A DNA stretch of 64,000 nucleotides, taken from Desulfovibrio mangrovi. GTDB lineage: Bacteria; Desulfobacterota; Desulfovibrionia; Desulfovibrionales; Desulfovibrionaceae. A program made the translations under genes and the position numbers. The stretch lies in the NCBI RefSeq assembly GCF_026230175.1, contig NZ_CP104208.1:3410001-3474000 (forward strand). The letters run 5' to 3'. Positions 41,803 through 50,484 of this stretch are shown here, one piece after another. Under the pieces are notes generated by a model. The model did no database searches. It saw only the letters and a program-made list of their open reading frames with translations, and was not told the DNA's origin. The stretch's first letter is position 1; each line of letters starts with the position of its first letter.

Positions 41803-43212
41803 CTAGAGGTAGAGGTCCCGTTCGCCTTTTTCGATGCGATGAAGACGTGTTGCCACCAGATCGCGCCGCTTGACGGGGAAGTCGTCCACTTCCCGCTGAA
41901 TGAGCGGCAGGCCCATGGTACGGGTGTCGTCGCTGGCGTAATCGTGCAGGTATTCTTTGAAGGTGAGCAGGGAGTTGGGGTGGCAGAATTCCTGAATGAA
42001 GCCCTTCTTGGCCAGTTCCATGAAATGCTCGCCGGTTCTGCCGAGCCGGTAGCAGGCCGTGCACCACGAGGGGATGTAGCCCTGATGCACGATCTCCTGA
42101 ATGACTTCTTCAAGGCTGCGGTTGTCGCCCACGCAGAACTGCTGCACGTCGGGGCGGTCGTAGTTCGGGTCGGCGTAAGCCCCGGGGTAGGTGCGCGAAC
42201 CCGCGCTCAATTGCGACACGCCAAGGTCCAGCAGCTCGCGGCGCATTTCCTTGCCTTCGCGGGTGCTGAGGATGAGGCCGGTATAGGGAACGGCCAGACG
42301 CAGTACCGCCACCAGCCGCTTGAACTGCTCGTCCGAGATGGCATGGGGCGGATTGTACGCGATGTCGGCGTTGAGGGCGGGTTCCAGACGGGGGAACGAA
42401 ATGGTGTGCGGCCCCACGCCGAACTGCTTTTCCAACTTCGCCGCATGCGAAAGCAGGGCGAGGATGTCGAAGCGGTAGTCGTACAGGCCGAGCAGCGCGC
42501 CCATGCCCACGTCGTCAATGCCTGCTTCCATGGCCCTGTGCAGGGCATACAGACGCCACAGGAAGTGCTTTTTGTGTCCGCTGGGGTGCAGGGCGGCGTA
42601 GGTGCCGGTGTGGTAGGTCTCCTGAAAACACTGGTAGGTACCTATGCCCACCTCGTGCAGGGTGCGGAAGCCTTCCACGTCCAGCGGTGCGCAGTTGATG
42701 TTCACGCGCCGTATTTCGCCGCTCTTTTCGGAAACGGTGTCGTATACGGTGCGCACGGTTTCCGCTATCCAGTCCGCCCCGAATTTGGGGTGTTCGCCGT
42801 AGACCAGCAACAGGCGCTTGTGGCCCAGATTCTCCAGCACGGTCACTTCCTGCCGGATTTCCTCCGGTGAGAGCGTACGGCGGACGAGTTCCGTGTTGTC
42901 CGCCTTGAAGCCGCAGTACGCACAGCGGTTGCCGCATTCGTTGGTGATGTAGAGCGGCGCGAAGAGGACCATCCGGTTGCCGTAAATGGTCTGCTTGACC
43001 GTACGCGCCGTTTCGAACACGGCCTCGTTCAGTTCCGGATCGTCAACCTGCAGCAGGCAGCCTGTTTCTTCCGGCGTCAGGCCCTTGGCTTCCTTTGCCT
43101 TGTTCAGAATGTCGCGCACGCGCGCGGCATCAGGATTTTCCGTTGCCTGCACGGTATTCCAGATGGCTGCTTCGTCTATGAAATTCGTGAGTCCCTTTGT
43201 ATCCAACTGCAT
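41803..43212 (-). CDS. hydG: [FeFe] hydrogenase maturation radical SAM enzyme HydG
   Basis: 469 residues. The radical SAM motif CGNRCAYCG (Cys93, 97, 100) is followed by the tyrosine-lyase barrel (VNINCAPLDVEGF, GTYQCFQETYHTGTY). A C-terminal CX2CX22C site for the dangler-iron cluster is present in WCTACYRLGRT and EFCHPNS. HydG cleaves tyrosine to make the CO and CN ligands on iron. A GGAGG ribosome site precedes the ATG. It is the first maturase gene after the structural hydAB and TM1266-type genes. Confidence 0.96.
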   Translation of the reverse strand: MQLDTKGLTNFIDEAAIWNTVQATENPDAARVRDILNKAKEAKGLTPEETGCLLQVDDPELNEAVFETARTVKQTIYGNRMVLFAPLYITNECGNRCAYCGFKADNTELVRRTLSPEEIRQEVTVLENLGHKRLLLVYGEHPKFGADWIAETVRTVYDTVSEKSGEIRRVNINCAPLDVEGFRTLHEVGIGTYQCFQETYHTGTYAALHPSGHKKHFLWRLYALHRAMEAGIDDVGMGALLGLYDYRFDILALLSHAAKLEKQFGVGPHTISFPRLEPALNADIAYNPPHAISDEQFKRLVAVLRLAVPYTGLILSTREGKEMRRELLDLGVSQLSAGSRTYPGAYADPNYDRPDVQQFCVGDNRSLEEVIQEIVHQGYIPSWCTACYRLGRTGEHFMELAKKGFIQEFCHPNSLLTFKEYLHDYASDDTRTMGLPLIQREVDDFPVKRRDLVATRLHRIEKGERDLYL

Positions 43213-43226
43213 ATCCGCCTCCGTGA

Positions 43227-43469
43227 TTACACGAGTGAAGATTTGACCCTGACGCTGGGAAGGCTGCCCAACTGGCCGGTGAGCGAGCCTACCTCATTGG
43301 TTGTCGCCTCGATGATGAGGGCGATGACGCTTATACCCCTGTCGCGGCAGGGAACGCCCATGCGGGCGAGGACGAGTTCACCGTGGCGGCTGATAATGTC
43401 GTTCACCATGCCTGCGTCCCTGTTTCTGTCGCCAACGATGACGCTGACGACGCCCATGCGCTTGTCCAT
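43227..43469 (-). CDS. TM1266-family iron-only hydrogenase system regulator
   Basis: 80 residues with an ACT/ferredoxin-like fold pattern: MGVVSVIVGDRNRDAG, GELVLARMGVPCRDRG, VIALIIEATTNEVGSLTGQL and ending VRVKSSLV, as in the Thermotoga TM1266 family that accompanies [FeFe] maturation genes. Its biochemical role is not established. ATG 43469 matches the family start; an in-frame ATG at 43496 would add nine residues and also has an AAGGA-like site, so the start is uncertain. It lies 14 bp before hydG. Confidence 0.85.
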   Translation of the reverse strand: MDKRMGVVSVIVGDRNRDAGMVNDIISRHGELVLARMGVPCRDRGISVIALIIEATTNEVGSLTGQLGSLPSVRVKSSLV

Positions 43470-43629
43470 GTCAGTGAGTGTCCTTGTGTTGTGCATCGTG
43501 TCGCATGGTCCTTACGGGCAGGCCGGTGAGGTGTCGTCAGGCGCTTGAGCTCCATCCGGCGGATACAAGGGCGGCCCTGAGGTTCAGATTGCTCCTTCCC
43601 GCAGGCTGCCCGTAGGAATCACGGTCTGG

Positions 43630-43971
43630 TTACAGAGCCAGTTTCACGCCCTTGGCCTTTAGGGCCTTCAGGCCTGCGCTCCGGTCACTGTAGTGAGTGT
43701 GGAGCAGGTGGTGCGATTCGTGCCCGCAGGGGCCTTCATGCAGGAAGCCGTCCTTGGCGTAGAGCTTCTTGATCATGGGGTTTTCCTGCGACTTGCGGAT
43801 GGCGTAGACCTTGCGGTCGGCGTCGTACACGGACTGCTGGCGGATGCCGATGAATTCCAGCGTGGAGGCAACGGCTTCGCGGGTCATATTGAAGCCCAGC
43901 ACGGCGTAGCCGCAGGTGAATCCGGCAAGCTTGATGAATCCGCGTCTGGACATGGTTGCAATGTTTTTCAT
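43630..43971 (-). CDS. hydB: Periplasmic [FeFe] hydrogenase small subunit
   Basis: 113 residues. It begins with a twin-arginine signal (SRRGFIKLAGF, hydrophobic stretch to about residue 24), which exports the HydAB complex, since HydA has no signal of its own. The mature part, IRQQSVYDADRKVYAIRKSQENP and IKKLYAKDGFLHEGPCGHESHHLLHTHY, corresponds to the small subunit that wraps the large one. It is 9 bp after hydA with a GGAGG site. Confidence 0.93.
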   Translation of the reverse strand: MKNIATMSRRGFIKLAGFTCGYAVLGFNMTREAVASTLEFIGIRQQSVYDADRKVYAIRKSQENPMIKKLYAKDGFLHEGPCGHESHHLLHTHYSDRSAGLKALKAKGVKLAL

Positions 43972-43980
43972 GACGGCCTC

Positions 43981-45306
43981 CTACCCTACGCGCCGCTGGG
44001 TGTAGCGACGGTTGATCTTGGCGATGGTGCTGCGGAACAGTGAGGACTGCAGCATGCCGGGTTCCAGAGGCTGGCCGCCGCCGTTCACGCAGCCGCCGGG
44101 GCAGGTCATGACTTCGATGAAGTGGTAGGACGACTTGCCTGCGCGTACTTCGTCGCACAGCTTGGCGGCGTTCTGCAGGCCGCTGACCACGGCTACCTTC
44201 ACGGTGCCGAAGTTGGGCACGGGAATGTCGGCCGTATTGATGCCCTCATGCGTGCGTACGACCTTGATGTCCGGATTGGCGAGCGTGTCGCCGGAGAGCA
44301 CTTCGTAGGCAAGGCGTAGCGCCGCTTCCATAACGCCGCCGCTGGTGCCGAAGATGGTGGCGGCACCGGTGGACATGCCGAGCGCGGGATCCGGCTCTTC
44401 CTCAGGCAGATTCACGAAGTCGATGCCCGCCTGCTTGATCAGCCATGCCAGTTCTCGGGTGTTTATGGTGGCATCGATATCACGATGGCCGCTGGCGTTC
44501 ATTTCGGGGCGCAGGCCTTCGAACTTTTTGGCGACGCAGGGCATGATGGACACGGTGTACATCTTCTTGCCCGCAATGCCGCTCTGTTCTGCGCCATAGG
44601 TCTTGGCCAGCGGGCCGAGCATGGCGATGGGGGATTTGCAGGTGGAGAGGTGTTCGTTCAGGTCCGGGTAGAAGGTTTCTGCAAACTTCACCCAGCCTGG
44701 GCAGCAGGAAGTGAACTGGGGCAGAGGCTTGTTACCGTGCTTGACGCGCTCAAGCAGTTCGGTGCCTTCTTCCATGATAGTGACGTCTGCGGTCCACTCA
44801 TTGTCCCAGATCAGCCCGAAGCCCAGACGGCGCAACGCCGTGTGCATCTTGCCGCCTACGTACGTGCCGGTGGGCATGCCAAAGCATTCGCCGAGGCCGT
44901 AACGCACTGCGGGAGCGGGCATGGAAACGACCACCGTGTCGGGGTCGCGCAGCTTTTCGAGGATTTCGCCTACATAGGAGACTTCTTCATGAATGGCACC
45001 GTAGGGACAGTTGGCAAGACACTGGCCGCAATTGACACAGGCGACGGGGTCCACAATGCCGCGCTGGCCATCGGGGTGCATTTCCTGAATGGCGCCGGTG
45101 GGACAGTGGCTTTCGCACTCGCCGCAGCCCATGCATTTTTCCGTATCCACCTGCACGAAGAAAATCGTGCCGGGATCAATGCCGCGAGGAGCGGCAATCT
45201 TGTAAGTCACCCCTTCCATTTCCACACGTTGTCCCGTTGCCGGCGGCTCAAGCCCTGACAGGTAGGCCGGAGCGGCAGCGGGATGCTTGGCTTTGCATCC
45301 AGACAT
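43981..45306 (-). CDS. hydA: Periplasmic [FeFe] hydrogenase large subunit
   Basis: 441 residues. Two ferredoxin-type 4Fe-4S sites (Cys 58-61-64-68 and 90-93-96-100) precede the H-cluster domain with motifs L1 TSCCPGW (199-205, including the proton-relay Cys), L2 MPCVAKK (255-261) and L3 TCPGGCVNGG (401-410). It catalyses reversible H2 oxidation with electrons leaving through the two clusters. It lacks a signal and is presumably co-exported with HydB. ATG 45306 has AAGGAG 8 bases before; a longer in-frame extension has no such site. It is the first gene of an eight-gene hyd run. Confidence 0.96.
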   Translation of the reverse strand: MSGCKAKHPAAAPAYLSGLEPPATGQRVEMEGVTYKIAAPRGIDPGTIFFVQVDTEKCMGCGECESHCPTGAIQEMHPDGQRGIVDPVACVNCGQCLANCPYGAIHEEVSYVGEILEKLRDPDTVVVSMPAPAVRYGLGECFGMPTGTYVGGKMHTALRRLGFGLIWDNEWTADVTIMEEGTELLERVKHGNKPLPQFTSCCPGWVKFAETFYPDLNEHLSTCKSPIAMLGPLAKTYGAEQSGIAGKKMYTVSIMPCVAKKFEGLRPEMNASGHRDIDATINTRELAWLIKQAGIDFVNLPEEEPDPALGMSTGAATIFGTSGGVMEAALRLAYEVLSGDTLANPDIKVVRTHEGINTADIPVPNFGTVKVAVVSGLQNAAKLCDEVRAGKSSYHFIEVMTCPGGCVNGGGQPLEPGMLQSSLFRSTIAKINRRYTQRRVG

Positions 45307-45572
45307 AGACAACTCCTTTAACTGGTTACACGTTTGCGTCTTTCGACTACAGCACTTGCACCGTGTTACGAAATATAAAAAGATAGCACAAGTGAAATAA
45401 CAAAAATTATTCATTGCTACTCGTGCTCGTGGAGCGGCTGCTGCCGTGGGGTGGGCATGTCCGTTCAGAAAGAAGCGTGTGGCTTGCTGAGAGGCGCAGC
45501 TTTGCGCCGTGCTCTGCACGCGGGGCGCGAAAGGCCAGATGTTGCGGGTATGGCTTATGCGGGGGGACCGTG
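45307..45572 (-). promoter_or_regulatory. Upstream region of the hyd cluster
   Basis: About 265 bp without a gene. The 100 bp nearest hydA are AT-rich. A weak minus-strand promoter candidate is TTGTGC, 17 bp, TAACAC. No clear regulator palindrome was found. Confidence 0.4.
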
Positions 45573-45613
45573 AAAAGAAAACGGGACACGCGGGCTTTGT
45601 TCGCGTGTCCCGT
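45573..45613 (-). terminator. Terminator after the MocR-type gene
   Basis: Perfect 12-bp stem (45581-45592 with 45602-45613), 9-base loop, then TTTTCTTTT on the minus strand. Confidence 0.9.
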
Positions 45614-45638
45614 TAGGGGTGGTGTTGTGGAGCTTTGG

Positions 45639-47042
45639 CTACAGCTTGAGTAGTTCGGCCAGCACGGTCAGGCCGTTGCGCAGGCTCTCCCTGTCCTGCG
45701 CGCCGCAAAGGGAAACGCGCACTCCCTGTTCGGGCTGGGCATAGCCGACGGCAAAGTGCTCCATGTGGGCAACGGAAACGCCGCGCTCTGCGGCGGCCTC
45801 AGCAAATTCCACGGACCGCCAGCGCCTCGGCAGGCGGAGCCAGATGAAATAGCCGGTGGGGTGGGCACAAAACTGCCATTCTCCCAGTATCTCGCGGGCG
45901 ATCTGGTTGCGGGCGGCCGCTTCGGCCCGCTTGACGGTAAGCACACGGGCGGCTGTGCCGTCTTCGATCCACAGTGTGGCAATTTCCGCCATGAGCGAGG
46001 CGGACATCCAGATTGATGCCTCTATGGCTGCCTCTATGCGACGCACGGATTCCGGGGGGGCGCAGACAAATGCGGTGCGTAATCCACCGGTAAGCGCCTT
46101 GGAGGTTGAGGCGATGAAATGGCCTAGTTCCGGTGCGTGTGCCGAGATGGGCGGCAGCACGGAATCCAGCGTCAGGGCGTACATGTCGTCCTCGATGATG
46201 CGTATGCCATGGCGGCGGCATACGGCGGCAATTTCGTGGCGGCGGTATTCCGGCATGTGGGCGAGGGTGGGGTTCTGGCATCCGGGCATGATATACAGTC
46301 CGCGCACCGTTTCCTGCACGCAGGCTGCGGCAAGGGCGTCCGGCAGCATGCCCTGTTCGTCCATGGGAATGGGAACGAGCTGCAGGCGCAGGCGTTTGGC
46401 CAGCGGCTTGATGAGTGGGTAGGTAAGGCTTTCCACGGCAATGCGGTCGCCGGGAGAAAAGAGTGCTCCCAAGGTAACGGTCATGCCGTGCTGAGCCCCG
46501 GAACAGACAAGCACGTTGTCGGCAGAAGCTTCATAGCGGTGCAGGGCGGCCCAGCGTACGCCGGTTTCCCGGTGCCGCAGCAGACCGCGGGGCTGGTGGT
46601 AGTAGAGCAGATGCTGGATGTCCCGTCGCGCGGCAAGCGTTGTCAGCGCCGTGCCGAGGTCGGGGTCCAGTGAGTGAAAGGGCGTGTTCAGGCCGAGGTC
46701 CACACGGGGACTGCCGTCCGCCATGAGCGTGTCCCTGCCGATATGGGCGAAGGTCATGCGTTGCGAGAGAACAAAGGTTCCCCTGCCCGTTTCGCCGCGC
46801 ACAAGGCCGCGGCGGGCCGCTTCCGCATAGCCGCGTGTCACGGTGCCCACGGTCACGCCGAGCAGGTCCGCCACCTCGCGTTGGGTGGGCAGGGCGGCGT
46901 CCGGCAGCAGGGTGCCGCTGCGGATGGCACTTTCAATGGCGTCCGCAATGGCCAGATAGCGAGGTCTGGCAGTGGCGGGTGCGTCGGTTTCCGCTGTCGT
47001 GGCGTTGCGCATGGCGTTGAGCAGGTGATCTTTTATTGTCAT
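45639..47042 (-). CDS. MocR-type regulator (GntR HTH fused to PLP aminotransferase domain)
   Basis: 467 residues. A winged helix of the GntR kind lies at about 27-92 (LPTQREVADLLGVTVGTVTRGY). It is joined to a class I aminotransferase fold that keeps the PLP lysine (TSKALTGGLR, Lys315), IIEDDMYAL and NPT in PGCQNPTLAHM. Such proteins usually sense an amino compound or PLP and control a neighbouring transporter or enzyme. It is divergent from a LysE-type exporter across 127 bp, the obvious target. Binding repeats TGACAAT and ATTGTGTCA lie between the two genes. Confidence 0.92.
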   Translation of the reverse strand: MTIKDHLLNAMRNATTAETDAPATARPRYLAIADAIESAIRSGTLLPDAALPTQREVADLLGVTVGTVTRGYAEAARRGLVRGETGRGTFVLSQRMTFAHIGRDTLMADGSPRVDLGLNTPFHSLDPDLGTALTTLAARRDIQHLLYYHQPRGLLRHRETGVRWAALHRYEASADNVLVCSGAQHGMTVTLGALFSPGDRIAVESLTYPLIKPLAKRLRLQLVPIPMDEQGMLPDALAAACVQETVRGLYIMPGCQNPTLAHMPEYRRHEIAAVCRRHGIRIIEDDMYALTLDSVLPPISAHAPELGHFIASTSKALTGGLRTAFVCAPPESVRRIEAAIEASIWMSASLMAEIATLWIEDGTAARVLTVKRAEAAARNQIAREILGEWQFCAHPTGYFIWLRLPRRWRSVEFAEAAAERGVSVAHMEHFAVGYAQPEQGVRVSLCGAQDRESLRNGLTVLAELLKL

Positions 47043-47169
47043 GGTGACAATTGATATTTTGACTGTGGGATTGTGTCAATACTATGCATGGCAGACTGGA
47101 TGCTGCCCCTCCTGAATGGTCGGAGTGTGGCGGCGAAATTTGCACACCGTAAACAGAATGGAGGCTGCC
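47043..47169 (+). promoter_or_regulatory. Divergent control region between MocR and LysE-type genes
   Basis: Contains TTGACT (47059-47064) with TATGCA 18 bp or TACTAT 15 bp downstream, a moderate promoter for the exporter. The imperfect inverted pair TGACAAT (47045-47051) and ATTGTGTCA (47070-47078) overlaps it and is a likely operator for the MocR protein. Confidence 0.5.
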
Positions 47170-47799
47170 ATGGAAGTGACGAACGGTCTTTCGCTGACCG
47201 CCAATCTCCTGCCGCTTATGTTGTTCTGCCTGTCCATGACAGCGACACCCGGACCGAACAACATCATGCTGACGGCCTCCGGCGCGAACTTCGGGTTCCG
47301 CCGGACGCTGCCGCATATGTTCGGCATCGCGTGCGGCATGCAGACGATGATTCTGACCGTGGGGCTGGGACTCGGAAGGGTTTTCATGGAATTTCCCGCC
47401 GTGCATACGGCATTGGAGTGGGTTGGCGGTGCGTACCTGCTTTATCTGGCGTGGAAGATAGCCAACATACCACCCGCGCCCGTGGACAGCGGCGGGGCGG
47501 GCAGACCCATGACCTTCATGCAGGGGTTGCTCTTTCAGTGGGTGAATCCCAAATGCTGGATGATGGTGGTGGGCGCCGTGGCCACCTTTGCGGATGAACG
47601 GAACGCCATGCACGATGTCTTCATCATTGCGCTGGTCTTTCTGGCGGTCACTCCGCCGAGTATCGGCATGTGGGCGCTTGTGGGCGTGAAGATCAGGCGG
47701 TTTCTCGAAACTGCCTTCCGCCGTCGCATGTTCAACTACACCATGGCCGGGCTGCTGGTTGGATCATTGGTGTTCGTGCACATGGATAAAGTGTTGTAG
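47170..47799 (+). CDS. LysE/RhtB-family amino acid exporter
   Basis: 209 residues, about six membrane helices. The family signature SMTATPGPNNIMLTASGANFGFRRTLPHM lies near the N-terminus in two stretches, and the central LFQWVNPKCWMMVVGAVATF is typical of RhtB-type exporters. The ATG at 47170 has GGAGG 6 bases upstream; earlier in-frame codons lack support. The divergent MocR regulator suggests expression in response to an intracellular amino acid. The substrate is not identifiable. Confidence 0.9.
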   Translation: MEVTNGLSLTANLLPLMLFCLSMTATPGPNNIMLTASGANFGFRRTLPHMFGIACGMQTMILTVGLGLGRVFMEFPAVHTALEWVGGAYLLYLAWKIANIPPAPVDSGGAGRPMTFMQGLLFQWVNPKCWMMVVGAVATFADERNAMHDVFIIALVFLAVTPPSIGMWALVGVKIRRFLETAFRRRMFNYTMAGLLVGSLVFVHMDKVL

Positions 47800-47821
47800 T
47801 GCCGTTGTCCGGTTGAATGCC

Positions 47822-47856
47822 AAAGGGGCTCCCGAATCATCTTCGGGAGCCCCTTT
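47822..47856. terminator. Bidirectional terminator between the LysE-type and MscS-type genes
   Basis: Perfect 15-bp inverted repeat (47822-47836 with 47842-47856) whose ends are AAA and TTT, so it can serve both converging genes. Confidence 0.88.
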
Positions 47857-47890
47857 CATCTTACCGGAAACGTGGTTGTGGTTTCTGCCG

Positions 47891-50323
47891 TTATTCCTCG
47901 TCGTGGTCGGGCGTGGTGTCCTGACGGCAGATCGTTTTTTTCGGAGCCTGTTTCGCCTGGGCGACCTGCGCAGCCTGCAGTTCCTGCAGGGCCGGAGCCG
48001 TGCGAATGTGCAGGTCCATCTGCGGGAAGGCTATTTCGATTCCCTCTTCGCGGAAGGCCTTGTCTATGGCAAAGCGCAGTTCGGAAATGCTCGTCAGGGC
48101 GTTGTCTATGTCGTTAATCCACACGCGCAGGATGAAGTCGAGGCTGCTTGCGCCGAAGTCGTTGAAGAGCACGGCCGGTTGGGGGCGGCGCAGCACATGG
48201 GGATGTGCTTCGGCCACGGCCGTCAGGGTCTTGCGGACCAGTTCGGTGTCGGAACCATAGGCCACGCCCACCAGCAGGTCGCGACGGATGGTGGCGTTGT
48301 TCTTGGTCCAGTTGGTCACCTGCGTGGTCACAAGGTCCGAGTTGGGAATGATGAGCGAGGCGTTGTCAAAGGTCTCCACTACGGTGGCGCGGATGTTGAT
48401 GGTGCGCACGGTGCACCACAGGTCGCCCACCTGAATGATGTCGCCCTGCTGTATGGAGCGGCCGAAGAGCAGGATAAGGCCGCTGAAGAAGTTGTTGAAG
48501 ATTGTCTGCATGCCGAAACCGATACCCACGGAAAGACCACCCGCAACAACCGTGAGGCTGGTCAGGCTGACCCCGAGGATATGCAGGCCCACAAGGCCGT
48601 AGACGAACCACAGTCCGTAGTTGGCCATGGTCTTGAGCGACAGCACGGAGCCTCGCTGTCCCTTGGGCCATCGTTCGGCCATGCGGTCCAGCGCCCCTCT
48701 TGCCAGATGCGAACAGGCGCGGGTGACGTAGAACAGAATGGCCAGAAGCAGCACGCTGGCGAACTTGAGCGAGAAGCCTTCCCAGCTGATGGTCAGGTCT
48801 CCCACGGTGCGCAGGATGCCCTCGCCGAGGAACTGGTAGAGCCAATACAGGCCGAGGCTCGCCGAACCTGTCCAGACCAGCGGTGAGGCCAGCCCGAGAA
48901 TGGCACCTTTGAGCATGACGTAACCGCCTTCATCGGGCAGGGATGAGAGGCTGCGGTTGAGCGTGGCCATGAGTCCCGTGCTTACCCCGTAGGCAACGTA
49001 GCTTACGAACCAGAGCATGCAGATAAACGCTGAGAAGCGGGCATACCCTGCCATGGCAAGCAGGGCAAAGAGCACTGCCATCCAGAACCAGATGGAGAGG
49101 GCGGCCGTACCCCGTGAAGAATTCTTCATATGCCTGCGGAGCATGAACGCCAGAAATACAAGAGAGGCTGTGGCCCACAGGGGGACGGCCAGTCTGTTCG
49201 GCATCTCGCTCACCAGCATCAGGCCTCCCAGCAGGAACAGCCATGACAATGGAGTCTTGGGAATGTTGCTGAAGTTCGGGAGCACCACCCTGCGGATGGC
49301 GTTGGATCCCATGAGCACGCCGTATCCGAACAGGAACCAACTGAATACGCTGAACGAGGGGGCGGCTCCACCGAATACGCGCATATCCGCCATGACCAGC
49401 GCAAAGCCTATTGTTCCGGTAAGGCCCGAACGGTGCAGTTTTGCTGCAACATGGTTCGAAACCGGTTCCCCGCGCAGGGCCGCCCTCATCAGGGGGATGC
49501 CGCCGCTAGCCACCACGGTGAAGACGAACAAGGCCAGCAGGGCTGCGGAAAACGCCTTGCTTTCCAGCAGGGAGAGCTCCTGCGTAAAGGCGACCATGCG
49601 GACGGACAGCCAGAGCGGTACGGAGCCGGGCTGCCTCCAGAGTTCCACCGAGACAAGGGGGTCTGTGTTCCGGAAGAAATATTCCTTCCAATGGGTTGCC
49701 AGGCCTTCTTCCTTCTGTTTGCGCTTGGTGCGTATCTTGTCCAGCAGAACCTTCACCTGTTTGAGTTGGGTTTCAGCCTTGTTCTGCTGGGCATCAAGCC
49801 GGGCGCGAAGTTGCATGATCTGCCGTAGGTAGGTTGTTACAAAGGCCTGCATGTCGTCGGAAAGATCGGTGCGGGCCACAAAGTCGCTGCGGGTGTTGAT
49901 GGTACCGAGTCTGTCGAGACGCACACTCGCCTGATCACTGATATCCTGTAGTGATTCCAGTGTCTTGGAGAGGCGGCGCTCCAGCGCCTGCAACTGGCGG
50001 CTCAGGGAGCGCTCTTCAATGGGCGATGCGAGGGAGAGGCCCTGCGCAAGCAGGGCTTCTTCATACTGTTTCCGTATGGTGCCGTAAGCGCTTTTGGCGT
50101 CATCAAGGCTTTGATCCACGGACTCCGCAATGCCCTCTTCGGCATTGGTGAGCATAGTCAGTTCGCGCTGTTTTACCTCCAGCAGTCCCTGCAGGGATGT
50201 GGTGGCTTCTGCCGCAACCTGCCCCGCAAGGCAGAGAGACAGAAACAGGGACAGCAGGACGGGCAATACTATGTGTCGGCCGGACGGACGGCGGGCGGTA
50301 TCTGGAATGAAATATATTTGCAT
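47891..50323 (-). CDS. Large mechanosensitive channel of the MscS/MscK type
   Basis: 810 residues. A signal peptide (about 17-40) leads to a periplasmic coiled-coil region of roughly 200 residues, then about ten membrane helices, and the MscS core near the C-terminus: VVAGGLSVGIGFGMQTIFNNFFSGLILLFGR in two stretches forms the pore helix and beta-domain entry, followed by DIIQVGDLWCTVRTINIRATVV. The size and periplasmic domain resemble MscK or MscM-type channels that release solutes on hypo-osmotic shock. The ATG at 50323 is chosen because the signal peptide follows at the usual distance. It is 161 bp downstream of the sensor kinase. Confidence 0.88.
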   Translation of the reverse strand: MQIYFIPDTARRPSGRHIVLPVLLSLFLSLCLAGQVAAEATTSLQGLLEVKQRELTMLTNAEEGIAESVDQSLDDAKSAYGTIRKQYEEALLAQGLSLASPIEERSLSRQLQALERRLSKTLESLQDISDQASVRLDRLGTINTRSDFVARTDLSDDMQAFVTTYLRQIMQLRARLDAQQNKAETQLKQVKVLLDKIRTKRKQKEEGLATHWKEYFFRNTDPLVSVELWRQPGSVPLWLSVRMVAFTQELSLLESKAFSAALLALFVFTVVASGGIPLMRAALRGEPVSNHVAAKLHRSGLTGTIGFALVMADMRVFGGAAPSFSVFSWFLFGYGVLMGSNAIRRVVLPNFSNIPKTPLSWLFLLGGLMLVSEMPNRLAVPLWATASLVFLAFMLRRHMKNSSRGTAALSIWFWMAVLFALLAMAGYARFSAFICMLWFVSYVAYGVSTGLMATLNRSLSSLPDEGGYVMLKGAILGLASPLVWTGSASLGLYWLYQFLGEGILRTVGDLTISWEGFSLKFASVLLLAILFYVTRACSHLARGALDRMAERWPKGQRGSVLSLKTMANYGLWFVYGLVGLHILGVSLTSLTVVAGGLSVGIGFGMQTIFNNFFSGLILLFGRSIQQGDIIQVGDLWCTVRTINIRATVVETFDNASLIIPNSDLVTTQVTNWTKNNATIRRDLLVGVAYGSDTELVRKTLTAVAEAHPHVLRRPQPAVLFNDFGASSLDFILRVWINDIDNALTSISELRFAIDKAFREEGIEIAFPQMDLHIRTAPALQELQAAQVAQAKQAPKKTICRQDTTPDHDEE

Positions 50324-50484
50324 GGTGCTACTCTGCGTTCGTTTGGGGAGGGGGAAGCTGCCAGCCCAAAATCTTCGGAATATGAACGGGGCGTGAAGCT
50401 CTTGCCGGCATTGCAAACCGGAGCAACAGCATATCCTGAAATGCGAGGAGAGAGAAGAGGGAACAGGGCAGGGGGGACCGTGCC